Positions 23,491-34,585 of a stretch of DNA of 64,000 nt are shown here, in pieces (the stretch's first letter is position 1; each line of letters begins with the position of its first letter). The notes under the pieces were generated by a model. The model did no database searches, had not been told where the DNA came from, and was given only the letters and a program-made list of their open reading frames with translations. Source of the DNA: Sweltsa coloradensis (Eukaryota; Arthropoda; Insecta; Plecoptera; Chloroperlidae); assembly GCA_024449915.1 (NCBI GenBank), contig JAMZAV010000788.1, positions 310,001 through 374,000 on the forward strand, written 5' to 3'. The translations under genes and the position numbers were made by a program.

Positions 23491-24130
23491 TGTTGATCGT
23501 AATTCAAGTGTCAAGCGGTTATATAATTCTTTAACTGTTATGATTGTATAAGGTCAGTTTTACTTCGAAGAAAAAACTATATGGTATCTGTAAAGATTCC
23601 AGCAAAGTCCTTTTAAATTCATTCGTTTCATTTAAAATAAGTGATAATAAACATTTGGTTCAACCCAACTCGCTTGTTCTCGCATTCAAAATGGGGGAGG
23701 TGCCGATTTACAATTTACCAAACTTTTTGGAGGGATAGCCCCCCTCCTTTACTCCCAAGCCCAAGGGTCACCAAAAACATTCTGTATCACCATTGTTGGG
23801 GGAAATGGCAACAAAAAACACTTGTGAATTTGACGTCGTGTTTGATTTATATTGTGATGTGTGACGTGCACAGACGAACGGACAGAAAACTGATGCGTAT
23901 CATGGGAGCTCCACTCTCTAGTTATTAAATTATTTCATAATTTCTTTGCTCTTACACTTTCTCTCATAACAATCACAAAAACTGACATCAGCCGAGGGAT
24001 CGCAACACTGTCGCCTTCGCACTGTGGCCACCGGTTACAAAATAACAACACATGACAGCTCTGTAGAAGTAGAACCATCGATATTGTGGCATTATAACTA
24101 CGACCGAATGTGTAAACAACTTATTTTAAA

Positions 24131-24905
24131 ACTAGGAAGCTTCGCAAACGCTTTTTCAGGAGCGTTGTTGGATGAGCGTATGTTTTTTTAAATGAAAAAA
24201 GCGTAAAATTGCGATTTTCATTATAAATTAATTTTCGATTGCGCTCAAATTTCACACAAATATATAAATTTATAAAGTTAAGGTTCTGTGAAAATATTAC
24301 AATCGGATAAAGCATGTAGGCGAGGTGTTTTATGTCGAAGAAATCTTTTTTTAAACGAAAAAAGAGTAAGATTGCGATTTTCATGAGAAAATATTTTTCG
24401 ATCGCGCTCAAATTTCACACTAATATATTAATTCATAAAATTAAGCTTCTGTGAAAAAATCATTACAATCGGATAAAGCATGTAGGTGTAGGAAGTCGAA
24501 GAATGTTTTAAAAATTTAAAAAAAAATCGTAAAATTGCGATTTTCATAAGAAATAATTTTTCGATAGGGCTCAAATTTCACACGAATATATTAATTCATA
24601 AAATAAAGGTTATGTAAAAAAATCATTATAATCGGATAAAGTATGTAGGTGTTATAAGTCGAAGAATTTTTTTATAAATCGAAAAAAATCGTAAAATTGT
24701 GGTTTTATTGAGAAATAATATTTCGATTGTGCTCAAAAACGTGGCAGTTCTAAGTTCAGAGATTTCGAAGGCCTCCAGAAAATTCCATCGCAATTGAAGT
24801 ATCGGTCAAAAATACAAAAAAAAAGAAAAAGAAAAAAAAATATTCCGGATTTTTTTCTCCAGTGTAGTGAAATGGAATCTTCGCTTCGCTTGCTACGCTC
24901 ATCAA
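24131..24905 (-). mobile_element. HINE family B, complete copy with three tandem units
   Basis: CTAGGAAGCTTCGCAAACGC at left and CTTGCTACGCTCATCAA at right. CAAATTTCACAC recurs at about 24246, 24409 and 24572, a period near 163 bases. Confidence 0.78.
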
Positions 24906-25338
24906 AAAGACTTAGATGACCTGGAATATTGAAAGAGCCGTACGAGAATTACGTAACATTACGAAAATGTATGATCATCCAAACACTAGCATAGAGGCTG
25001 GCAACAATTGTGCGGGAACGGAAAGATTAAAATAATCGATACCAACTAGAGAACAAAAATGACACTTTGAAGTGCATTCATAACACATTTGTTTTTAATA
25101 TATTGTTAGTCATTGTTGACTGCAAATATGTATTTCTTCATAATTTTGACTACAGTTTTTAACATAAAACAACATAATATGGTAACAAGATGAATTATTA
25201 TTGTATCTATGTAAATTGTCAAAGATGGCATACGTGTTCGCAGTTCCTACATCGAGTGGCAAATTGTGGTTTATTGAAGTGACTAGAGTTTATTGACAGC
25301 ATCGTTGTAAATTTAATTGAAATTTTGTGTATTTTCAG

Positions 25339-25443
25339 GAGACTTATAATATGTCACGTGTTGCTCAGACAGTCAAGAAGGAATTTACTTCACATAAATC
25401 TGGCCTCAAGTGTAATGCACCCGAGAACTTCTTCCGTTGCCAA
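25339..25443 (+). CDS. rost-like exon 1 (coding start at 25351)
   Basis: Acceptor ATTTTCAG before 25339 indicates an upstream noncoding exon. The first ATG (25351) opens 31 codons ending NFFRCQ, followed by donor GTAAGT, phase 0. The F-x-x-S/C-Q|W boundary is typical of this family, supporting the chosen start. Confidence 0.8.
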
Positions 25444-25454
25444 GTAAGTACTTT

Positions 25455-25722
25455 TATGATGAACGCTGCGAAGATGTCAATTTCCTTGTACCATGAGAAA
25501 AATACCTCGGGTGTTTTTTTGTCTGTTCGCTCTCTGATACCGCGAGTTTTGAACCCATGCAAAGCCGCGCGGGCAAACGGCTGGTATCTTGAGGGGACCT
25601 TCGAAACCTCTGAACTTGACCTGCTACGTTTTTTTAATGAAACTACGATTACGTTCGAAATCACTGAACATGGATATTTTACGATTTTGAGTACAATAGA
25701 AAAATATTTCTCATACAAATAG
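25455..25722 (+). mobile_element. Diverged HINE family A fragment in rost-like intron 1
   Basis: GAAGATGTCAATTTC, TCGGGTGTTTTTTTGTCTG, GGGGACCTTCGAAACCTCTG and GAAAAATATTTCTCATA keep the family A order with many changes and an extra segment around 25540-25575. It starts 11 bases after the exon 1 donor and fills most of the 396-bp intron. Confidence 0.6.
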
Positions 25723-25839
25723 TACTTTTAATAATGAGATCGATATGTTTGTGTATCTTTGTGTTGTACCAGTGTTACTATAATAACAAAACTTGTAACA
25801 CAAAATGTACATTACATTTATGTATTTTGTGTGTTCCAG

Positions 25840-26082
25840 TGGCAGAAAAACAGCAATTACAACTTTACTTACTTGGTTTACCGATGCATCGTGGCTCTGT
25901 ACTTCATCGTGACCCTGTTCATGTGCATGTGCAATGTCGGACGCAGTAATGAAGAAGGGCTTCCTCTCTCAAAGTGGCCTATATATACCTAAGAAACTGA
26001 GGGTACATAGTGTACAATTTGCAAGCGCTACTTGGGACTGCTCTTCTCATTCATAAACTTCTAGGAGACAAGACAAATAATG
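25840..26082 (+). pseudogene. rost-like exon 2 with frameshift and nonsense codon
   Basis: Acceptor GTGTTCCAG, donor GTACGT. Starts WQKNSNYNFTYLVYRCIVAL and runs in frame through SKWPIY. Then two surplus bases in TATATATA move the frame; restoring it gives YLRN, a TGA where the family has Trp, then GYIVYNLQALLGTALLIHKL and a phase-1 end that fits exon 3 exactly. As sequenced, translation stops at 25990-25992. Confidence 0.8.
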
Positions 26083-26974
26083 GTACGTAGGGGCTTACGC
26101 TCAAAAATGAAAAAGCAAGGTGCGAATTGGGTAAGGATTACCAACCCAACCACTGATTTTTTTAATTTTGGTTTGCCTCCGCTCATTTCCTATAAAATCT
26201 GGATACACTTTCTGCAAATATACGGATTATGTATGTGTTCATGCACCCCCTCTCTATGGTGATAATATTCTCTCCTTGTAGAAGAGCGAAATAACACATA
26301 GTCTGATTCTGGATTGATTTGTATATACCACTATTTGGGGGCTATCGACAAATGCTAATACAAGGGATTTTTCATTGTGATTTTTAAGGAATTTGGGTCA
26401 TTATTTGGATTTTGAACTAGAGCTACAATTTTATTTCAAATTACAATTTTAAGTGCATTATTAAAATAAGATTTTTTCTGATTTTATTTTTTGCATATTT
26501 TAGATTTTTTGTATCTCATAAGACAGGAAAACTACAAATATATTGCATTTCCGGGACAAACCAAAATTTTCACATTTTTAACAGTTTTTGCGGATGTGTA
26601 TTTTCAATCTTCTCTAATAAAGGTACTATTCATCCCATTGAAATGGGGATAATTTTTAAATACACAAAAAAAATTATGGTCAAATTGAAAAACCTTATTA
26701 TTTACCCGGATTAAAATTATAAAGTTAATGTCCATAATCATGGATACCATGTCTGAAAGGGTAAAGAAGTGCGGTATATAATTTTGGGTTAGAAATTAAT
26801 TTAGTGAGTCTTGTTACTCTGCTTAAAAAGGTATGCCTATACCTACTGACATTATTAGTAAGGTACTGTTTCAAATTAATTTTCGGCTCGGTGTAGGACC
26901 AAAATAAATCGTGTTCTATTTTTATTTGAAGCTAATTAGTGATTAATGCTGTCTATGCTTCTCGTCGTTTGCAG

Positions 26975-27088
26975 ATAAAGAAGTCACCATGAACTGGTGC
27001 GTTCAGCTGTACTGGGTCTTACACACTATTGCTGTCGTCATTGCATTTTCAATCACAGGCTTGTATTGGATAGTAATCTATAATCCAG
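26975..27088 (+). CDS. rost-like exon 3
   Basis: Acceptor CGTTTGCAG, donor GTGAGT; enters and leaves in phase 1. Encodes DKEVTMNWCVQLYWVLHTIA and a following membrane helix ending LYWIVIYNPG. The MxWxxxLYWVLxxIA block is a hallmark of rolling-stone proteins. No lesion. Confidence 0.85.
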
Positions 27089-27179
27089 GTGAGTTAAGCT
27101 GAAACCATTGACTATTTGATGTGTTTGTACTGGTGGAGATAGGTAAGTAGTTACGGTATATAGTAGCTAGGAGGAAAGA

Positions 27180-27310
27180 TAGTGAGAGGAAGCCGAAGAC
27201 TCAGATTCGGCAGGTCACAGGTTCGATACCCACCACTGGCAAACCTAAGTATTTTCCGAAGTTTTCTTCAGTTGTTGAAGACAATGCTAGGGATAAAGTC
27301 CTCTGAAACG
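27180..27310 (+). repeat. SINE family 1, diverged, in rost-like intron 3
   Basis: GACTCAGATTCGGCAGGTCA, CAGGTTCGATACCCACCACT and GGCAAACC then GATAAAGTCCTCTGAAACG follow the family order. Confidence 0.55.
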
Positions 27311-27461
27311 CAGCCCTTTGTTTCTTTTCCTTTACACCACAAACACAAAATATGAGAGCCCTGACCAGGTTTCCCGCGCACAACAAAAAGTCACGCGACA
27401 AAGGAAGTGAATGAGTATAACTGGTCGCGATTGTTAAGTACATGTGTTCAAGTTTAGTTTG

Positions 27462-27541
27462 TTGGATGAGCGAAGCGAAGATTCCATTTCACTTCACTGG
27501 AGAAAAAAATCCGGAATGTTTTTCTTTCTTTCTTTTTTTTC
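27462..27541 (+). mobile_element. HINE family B 5' fragment
   Basis: TTGGATGAGCGAAGCGAAG, then GGAGAAAAAAATCCGGAATG, ending in a TTTC tract; everything 3' is missing. A second, full copy begins 41 bases later. Confidence 0.7.
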
Positions 27542-27581
27542 AAATTACATAATTAACAAATTATTTTTATTAGTTAATTAA

Positions 27582-28065
27582 TTGGATGAGCGTAGCGAGC
27601 GAAACAAAGATTCCATTTCACTACATTGGAGAAAAAAATCCGGAATGTTTTTTTTCTTTTTTTCGTATTTTTGTCTGTTTGTTAACACGATTCCTGCTAA
27701 ACCGATACTCCAATTGCGAAGAAATTTTCTGGAGGCCTTCGAAATCTCTTAGAAGAAAACTAGAAACTTAGAACTGCCACGTTTTTGAGCGCAATCGAAA
27801 AATTATTTCTCATTAAAATCGCAATTTTACGATTTTTTCCGATTTTTAAAAAAAATTTCTTTGACTTATAACACATACATGCTTTGTCCGATTGTAATGA
27901 TCTTTTCACAGAACCTTAATTTTATGAACATATATATATTTGTGAAATTTGAGCGCAATCAAAAAAATAATTTCTTATGAAAATCGCAATTTTACGCTTT
28001 TTTCGTTTAAAAAACATACGCTCATCCAACAACGCGCCTGAAAAAGCGTTTGCGAAGCTTCCTAG
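27582..28065 (+). mobile_element. HINE family B, complete copy
   Basis: TTGGATGAGCGTAGCGAGCG at left; inverted CGCTCATCC, hairpin AACGC...GCGTT and GCTTCCTAG at right, followed by T. In rost-like intron 3. Confidence 0.8.
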
Positions 28066-28225
28066 TAATTAAATACTAAGAACTCATGATGGAGCCAGTT
28101 ATTTTCGAAATTCTTATTACAAAATCTACAAAATTGAATTTTTTTATGCTGGTATCACATTTTGCACTATATCTAGACATCTTTACTCCACATTTTTAAA
28201 GAGATGTGTTTGATAATATGTATTG

Positions 28226-29604
28226 TTGGATGAGCGAAGTGAAGACTTCAATTTTACTGACACCCACAAAAAAATTAGCTCGTTTTATTTTTTTTTTTTT
28301 TGTATTTTTGTCTGTTTGTTTGCGCTCTACCGGGCAAACGGCATATGCGATCTTGATGAAAATTTGAGGGGACCTTCGAAATCTCTGAACTTAGACTTGC
28401 CACGTGTTTGGGTACAATCGATCAAATATTTCTCATAATTATATCGTACTTTTACGATTTTTTTCTGTTGTTTACGAGATATTTTCGTGTTATTTGGCAA
28501 ACGGCTATTCCGATCTTAATGAAACTTTATGGGAACGTTTAAAATCACTGAAATTATATATGTTATGATTTTAGAGACATTTAAAGAAATATTTCTCATA
28601 GAAATCGTACTTTTACGATTTTCCCCCGGTTTTTTGGATGAGCGTAGCGAGCGAAGCGAGCGAAGCGAAGATTCCATTTCACTACACTGGAGAAAAAAAT
28701 CCGTAATGGTTTTTTTTTCTTTCTTGCTTTCTTTCTTTCTGTATTTTGTGTGTTTGTTAACACGATTCCGGCTAAACCGATACTCCGATTGCAATGAAAT
28801 TTTATGGAGACCTTCGAAATCTCTGATCTTAGAACTGCCACGTTTTTGAGCGCAATCGGGAAATTTTTTCACATAAAAAACGCAATTTTACGATTTTTTT
28901 CGATTTTTAAAAAATTTCTTCGACTTATAACACCTACATGCTTTATCCGATTGTAATGATTTTTTCACAGAACCTTAATTTTATGAATTAAGATATTCGT
29001 GTGAAATTTGAGCGCAATCAAATAATTATTTCTTATGCAAATTGCAATTTTACGATTTTTTTCTTTAAAAAAAATTACGATTAATTAAAACAATTAAGTT
29101 AATTTTTTATTTTATTTAATTTAATTATAAAAATTTAGTTAATTTTTTATATAATTTAATTTAATTAAAAAAAATCTTCGACTTAGTAATGATTTTTTTC
29201 ACAGAACAACAGAAAATCCGCGTAACACATGGCATCTCAATGCACCATATACGCTCATCCAACAACGCGGCGGGACTTAAGCGTTTTCCTAGTAATACGA
29301 TATTCTCGTGATATTTGGGCCGATTCTGACCAAACGGGAAAGACTACAACGTTCATATTTTACATTGACATAAAGATTATGGTGATGTAGTGACTTTTGA
29401 AAGAAAAAGTTGAAAAAGTTGGTCAAGATTCATAGAAATAAAGGTTTTAATATAAGCCTTTTGCAAGTGTATAATAAACAAGTATATCAAGTAACTATAG
29501 AAAAAGTAATTGATCCCACTTAATAACGTAATCATTGGACAGAAATATTCCAAAAAAGCTCATCCATCAACGCGACTGGAAAAGGCGTTCGCGAAGCGGC
29601 CTAG
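28226..29604 (+). mobile_element. HINE family A, split by a nested family B insertion
   Basis: 5' half 28226-28633 (TTGGATGAGCGAAGTGAAG ... GTACTTTTACGATTTTC) and 3' half 29293-29604 (ATATTTGGGCCGATTCTGAC ... GGCCTAG) are the two parts of one element interrupted at its ATCGATTTTT stretch by the family B copy 28634-29292. Confidence 0.75.
28634..29292 (+). mobile_element. HINE family B, nested inside a family A copy
   Basis: Complete: TTGGATGAGCGTAGCGAGCG to GCGTTTTCCTAG. Flanks are T on both sides with no evident target duplication, as expected for rolling-circle type insertion at T-rich sites. Confidence 0.8.
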
Positions 29605-29712
29605 TTTATAATGAATGAACATTGTATGCACGGTAAATGAAACAAGACAATAAATGAAATGGATTGAAAAACACTAAAAACGGTCAGCCACATATGAAAC
29701 GTGTTATGTTGA

Positions 29713-30412
29713 CTAGGAAAACGCTTAAGTCCCGCCGCGTTGTTGGATGAGCGTAATTGGTGCATTGAGCTGCCATGTGTTTTGCGGATTTTCTGTTGTT
29801 CTGTGAAAAAATTATTACAACGTTCAAGATTTTTTAAAATTAAATTAAATAAAAAATATACTTTTTTATAATTATTCGATTGCGCTCAAATTTCACACGA
29901 ATATATAAATTCATAAAATTAAGGTTGTGTGAAAAAATCATTACAATAGGATAAAGCATGTAGGTGTTATAAGTCAAAAAATTGTTTTAAAAAAGAAAAA
30001 ACCCGCAAAATTTATATTTTCATGAAAAATAATTTTTCGATTGCGCTCAAATTTCACACGAATATTTTAATTCATAAAATTAAGGTTCTGTGAAAAAATC
30101 ATAAAAATCGGATAAAGCATGTAGGTGTTATAAGTCAAAGAAATTTTTAAAAAATCGAAAAAAATCGTAAATTGCGATTTTCATGAGAAATAATTTTCCG
30201 ATTGCGCTAAAAAAACGTGGCAGTTCTAAGTTCAGAGATTTCGAAGGCCTCCATAAAATTTCATCGCAATTGGAGTATTGGTATAGCCAAAAAAAAAGAA
30301 AGAAAGAAAGAAAGAAAGAAAAAAAGAAAAAAAAAAACATTCCGGATTTTTTTCTCCAGTGTAGTGAAATGGAATCTTTGCTTCGCTCGCTACGCTCGCT
30401 ACGCTTATCCAA
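29713..30412 (-). mobile_element. HINE family B, complete copy upstream of rost-like exon 4
   Basis: CTAGGAAAACGCTTAAGTCC at left, CTACGCTTATCCAA at right. Carries a GAAA/AAAG purine tract at 30290-30340. Its right end lies 25 bases before exon 4. Confidence 0.8.
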
Positions 30413-30437
30413 TTATCTTGGCCCTGCCTGATTCCAG

Positions 30438-30746
30438 ACTCCCAGTTGCTGGATCTGTTCACAATCGTATCCCACATTCTCAACTCAGTCGTCATGGGAA
30501 TCGACTTATTCGTTGTCGCTCATCCCATACGACTACTCCACTTCTACTGGCCGGCGGGGTTTCTGACGTCATACTTCGTCTTCAGCCTAGTCTACTTCTA
30601 CCTCGGTGGCACAGATCGTTACGACCAGCCGCAGATCTACAATCTTCTCGACTGGTATCGTCCAGTCAAAACCTTGATATTGTGTGTGAGTGGATTAGGG
30701 TGCATCATCTTAATTCACGTTATTGTTTGGGCTTTGTATTTATTTC
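30438..30746 (+). CDS. rost-like exon 4 (largest conserved exon)
   Basis: Acceptor CTGATTCCAG, donor GTAAGT, phase 1 in and out, 103 residues. Contains HILNSVVMGIDLFVVAHPIR, LLHFYWP, a membrane helix, YLGGTDRYDQPQIYNLLDW and a last helix ending ALYLF. This is the most strongly conserved part of the family. A family B HINE (29713-30412) ends only 25 bases upstream of the exon, so the branch-point/polypyrimidine region is largely transposon-derived. Confidence 0.9.
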
Positions 30747-31073
30747 GTAAGTGTATCTGTCTTAGGGTGATGACAAATTATTTGCCAGTTGCAAGAGAAA
30801 TGGTTATTATGAATAGTTAGTTTATCATGTACAATCAGTTTTTGATGAAGACATGGATTCATGCAATGTAGAATGCTCAGCTTAAAGCTTCCAAGTAAAG
30901 AACAATCCACAAGTCAGTGGATCAAACTAAGCAGATTTCATTTCCCTATACAAGGTCCTAAAATCCAAAGAGTTACTTTCATTAAAAAATCTAAGTTTTC
31001 TTTTATGCGAGATTGATATGATAGATTCCGATAGTAATAATAAGATGGTTGCATGAGCCCGGGCCAACTTTTT

Positions 31074-31671
31074 TTGGATGAGCGTAGCGAGCGAAGCGAA
31101 GATTCCATTTCACTACACTGGAGAAAAAAATCCGGAATGTTTTTTTTTTTTTCTGTATTTTTGTCTGTCTGTTAACACGATTCCGGCTAAACCGATCTCC
31201 GATTGCGATGAAATTTCATGGAGGCCTTCGAAATCTCTGAACTTAGAACTGCCACGTTTTTGAGCGCAATCGAAAAATTATTTCTCATAAAAAACGCAAT
31301 TTTACGATTTTTTTCGATTTTTAAAAACTTTCTTCGACTTATAACACCTACATGCTTTAACCGATTGTAATGATTTTTTCACAGAACCTTAATTTCATGA
31401 ATTAAGATATTCGTGCGAAATTTGAGCGCAATCGAAAAATTATTTCTCATGAAAATCGAAATTTTACGGGTTTTTTCTTTTTTAAATTTCGATTAACTAA
31501 AAAAATTAAAAATTAAAGTTTATTTTTTATTTAATTTAAATTAATTTAAAAAAAAATCTTCAACAGTAATGATTTTTTCACAGAACAACAGAAAATCCGC
31601 ATAACACATGGCAGCTCAATACACCAATTACGCTCATCCAACAACGCGGCGGGACTTAAGCGTTTTCCTAG
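31074..31671 (+). mobile_element. HINE family B, complete copy
   Basis: TTGGATGAGCGTAGCGAGCG to AAGCGTTTTCCTAG, in the sequence after rost-like exon 4. Very similar to the nested copy 28634-29292, including the AACAACAGAAAATCCGC block before the 3' end. Confidence 0.8.
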
Positions 31672-32216
31672 TACATGTTAAATCTCAAATAAAAAATCGT
31701 TTGATAGGCAAATCCAGTTAATTTCACACTAGAAATCTATCACTTTTCGATCTCCAATTTTCACCCAAAAATTTGAATTTTTGAGAGGTTGTTTACAAAG
31801 GATAAGTGCAATGTGCGATTAGAGCACATTTCAACATTTCAAATATTTTCTTCCACACAAGCCAGGGAAATTATACCAAATTATGCATGAATGTTAATCA
31901 AGTACTTTTATATTGATATACGCACTTGGTTGCAAAAAAAGCCTTAAAGATCTATTGCGAGACTTAAGTCCAAAACGTGAAAAAATGGGAAATCCAAAAC
32001 ATGGACTTCAATTCTGGAAATTTCCACCAAACCGTTTATCTTACGATAAATCCAAATTTACCTGCGCATTCACATTGATTTAAACGTTGATATCCATAAT
32101 ACAAATTTGCTTTCACAAAACCTGTACACTTGGAATCAATCCCCGAAGTTGAGCAAAATTGAGTAGCTTACGGAGATTTCAATAATGTTTAATTCAAAAT
32201 CAATGAATTAATTTAG

Positions 32217-32313
32217 GAATACAAGGAGGAAGAACTGAAACTAGACTTCCAACGCATCCAGCAACACCGTCTGAAAGGAGAAATCAGCTTCCTCAACACA
32301 TTTAATCATGAAG
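32217..32313 (+). CDS. Candidate last exon of the rost-like gene, or exon of another gene
   Basis: Acceptor AATTTAG, possible donor GTAAAA after 32313. Read in the phase that exon 4 requires, it gives Arg plus 28 hydrophilic residues and a stop at 32303-32305, a plausible short cytoplasmic tail. Another frame is open throughout and looks at least as protein-like (EYKEEELKLDFQRIQQHRLK...), but does not match the exon 4 phase. Which reading is real, if either, is not settled. Confidence 0.35.
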
Positions 32314-32457
32314 GTAAAAAAGAAATACTCGAACCTTATGTGAAGCTTTTTTGCATCTGAAATGGCAGAAAATTTGTAAATTTTATGTTGCCAGGCTCCA
32401 ATTTTGTGTTTTTCTATTTTTTTACTAACCGCTACTATTATCATGAGTTGCCTATTA

Positions 32458-33840
32458 ATCCTGTCAAATAAGAATTTTTGAAGGAAAAAATTGCGATGTC
32501 GCTGAATTTTTGCAGAGACCTTCCTTAAATGATACTTATGAACATACTAAAACTCCCCTACAATCGGACTGGAGCTTCGGCCGCCATATTGGAAAATGGC
32601 GGCCAAAAAGGGTTGATTATCGAATATCTCCATATTGGTTGGAGATAGACAAAATGTTTCAATGGCAAAAATATTCCCTATTCAATTCCCTACAAAAAGG
32701 TATCTTCTATAGTTTTGGTAGGGGCAAAGGTTACGTCACAAAATCGTGGTTTATATGTTGCTCATTGGAGTACCAGCTAATTTCCTAATTTTCACGCCCA
32801 GCATCAAACAATGCCCGGTAAATCCGTGAGAAATCGATTGAAATACAAAAGGACTTTTGTACGGGGTTCATAAAAGCTTCCATTAGTATTTTTTTAAATC
32901 AGGTCTGCAAAATCGGATTTTGCATTTACCCGGAATTTGGGTTTTTCCATTGTTGGCATTTCCTCAAAAAAGCCGTATTTGACTGTCCATTATTAAGCAC
33001 TAAATAGCTTTGGAGGAAAAATTGTTTCTATGCACACTGAAATGACTTAAATAATGATCCGATTACAACCAAAGTTTAAATCCAATATGGCTGCTAATTC
33101 CTAATATCCACAACATCAAAGTGAATTATGTAACAAAAAGAGTGTAAAAATAGCACGAAAACAGTATTCATATTGTGAATATTAGGAATTAGAAGCCATA
33201 TTGGATTTAAACTTTAGTTGTAATTGGATCATTATTTAAGTCATTTCAATGTGCGTAGAAAGAATTTTTCCTCCAATGCTATTTAGTGCTTAATAATAGA
33301 CAGTCAAATATGGCATCTTTTTGGAAATGCCAACAATGGAAAAACCCAAATTCCGGGTAAATGCAAAATCCGATTTCGCAGACCTGATTTTTTAAAATAC
33401 TAATGGAAGCTTTCATGAACCCCGTACAAAAGTCCTTTTGTATTTCAATCGATTTCTCACGGATTTACCGGGCATTGTTTGATGCTGGGCGTGAAAATTA
33501 GGAAATTAGCTGGTACTCCAATGAGCAACATATAAACCACGATTTTGTGACGTAACCTTTGCCCCTACCAAAACTATAGAAGATACCTTTTTGTAGGGAA
33601 TTGAGTGGGGAATATTTTTGCCATTGACACATTTTGTCTATCTTCAACCAATATGGAGATATTCGATAATCAACACTTTTTGGCCGCCATTTTCCAATAT
33701 GGCGGCCGAAGCTCCAGTCCGATTGTAGGGGAGTTTTAGTATGTTCATAAGTATCATTTAAGGAAGGTCTCTGCAAAAATTCAGCGACATCGCAATTTTT
33801 TTCCTCTAAACGTCAATATCAGAATCTTATTTGACAGGAT
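32458..33840. mobile_element. Foldback element, 1383 bp, TA-flanked
   Basis: Arms of about 650-665 bases (32458-33110 and 33174-33840) are inverted copies with a spacer of about 63 bases. Termini ATCCTGTCAAATAAG / CTTATTTGACAGGAT are exact and a TA dinucleotide flanks each side (32456-32457, 33841-33842), as in Tc1/mariner-type insertion. The arms contain mirrored open frames of 92 codons; these are a by-product of the inverted repeat. No transposase. Confidence 0.75.
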
Positions 33841-34084
33841 TATATCATGGAATTGTTCCAACACTGCCGTCAACAAAGACTTTGAAATATTCGATGAGCT
33901 TTGTCCGTCTAATTCAACCTCGGGCAGTATCATAAGAACCAAGGAATACATCCATTGTTACAATTATCAGTGGTAGGCCTACTTTCTAGTGTTTCTGGCA
34001 ATCGGTAAAGATTGTGAATGGAATTTCCGCGAGCTCAATCTCTTGCAAACAACTTAATAATCCTCGAATAATCTTTCATTCAGT

Positions 34085-34160
34085 ATTTCCCGTGACGGGT
34101 TTCGAGCCCGTGACCTCCCGAATCAAAGTCTCGTGCGTAACGCATGAGCCATGAGCCACC
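34085..34160 (-). repeat. SINE family 1, head only
   Basis: Complement of CCCGTGACGGGTTTCGAGCC and CTCCCGAATCAAAGTCTCG is the tRNA-like head; body absent. Confidence 0.55.
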
Positions 34161-34585
34161 ACTGGTGGTTATGAGGTGAACTTTACTGCAACTTGCTATA
34201 AAGGAACACGTCTACTTTATCGATTGCTCTAAACAAGTTTCGTACGTTCAACACTAGAATGTGGTAGTAGCTTGAAGCGCGACAGCGGTAAGTTAGTCTG
34301 TGCTGTCTCAACTCCGTCGAAGAAATTTCCAAATTCGTCGCCAAAACGGGAAGAAAAATATAAAGTCCGTTCAGCAGTAAATCAAGCAGTGGAAGGGTTC
34401 TCACCACCGCTAGAAGAAACAAAACAACAACAACAACAACAAGTCTGTGCTGAAATATAATATATTGACTGTAGGCTGTTCGAGTCTTTGGAGTGATAAT
34501 TGCTAATAAGTTTCGTAGATTGAGTTTCTGTTAACAGCCTTACTTAAGTCCAATATGATATGCATTTTCCAACTTACATTATTTT

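Larger units (their letters stand above)
20361..25338. other. Intergenic region between FATP and the rost-like gene
   Basis: Divergently arranged genes flank it. It holds SINEs (21030-21365), the 5S-like relic (23300-23490) and one HINE (24131-24905). An open frame at 21964-22302 (112 codons) shows no known domain and is followed by another open stretch (VKFPTDKRTEPNNVDFF); an old transposon is possible, not shown. Confidence 0.45.
25339..32305 (+). pseudogene. rost: Rolling-stone-like multi-pass membrane protein, reading frame disrupted
   Basis: Four confident exons with matching phases encode a rolling-stone family protein: FFRCQ|W junction, a first membrane helix with YRCIVALYFIVTLF, the KWPIY...N.GY...NLQALL segment, MNWCVQLYWVLH, and HILNSVV.G.DLFVVAHPIR through GGTDRYDQPQIYNLLDW to the last helix. 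These match conserved blocks of the family (multi-pass membrane proteins; Drosophila rost acts in myoblast fusion). Exon 2 is broken: an extra TA in the TATATA run at 25980-25986 shifts the frame and a conserved Trp codon reads TGA at 25998-26000, 10 bases later. After these lesions the frame is open again and splices in phase to exon 3. Elsewhere the gene is intact, so loss is recent, or the lesions are allele- or assembly-specific. The 5' UTR and last exon are uncertain. Introns hold many HINE insertions. Confidence 0.75.

Noticed and set aside
32510..33776. Two identical-looking 92-codon open frames in opposite orientation
   Set aside because: They are mirror images lying in the arms of the foldback element, so the openness is one event seen twice, and no domain is recognisable.
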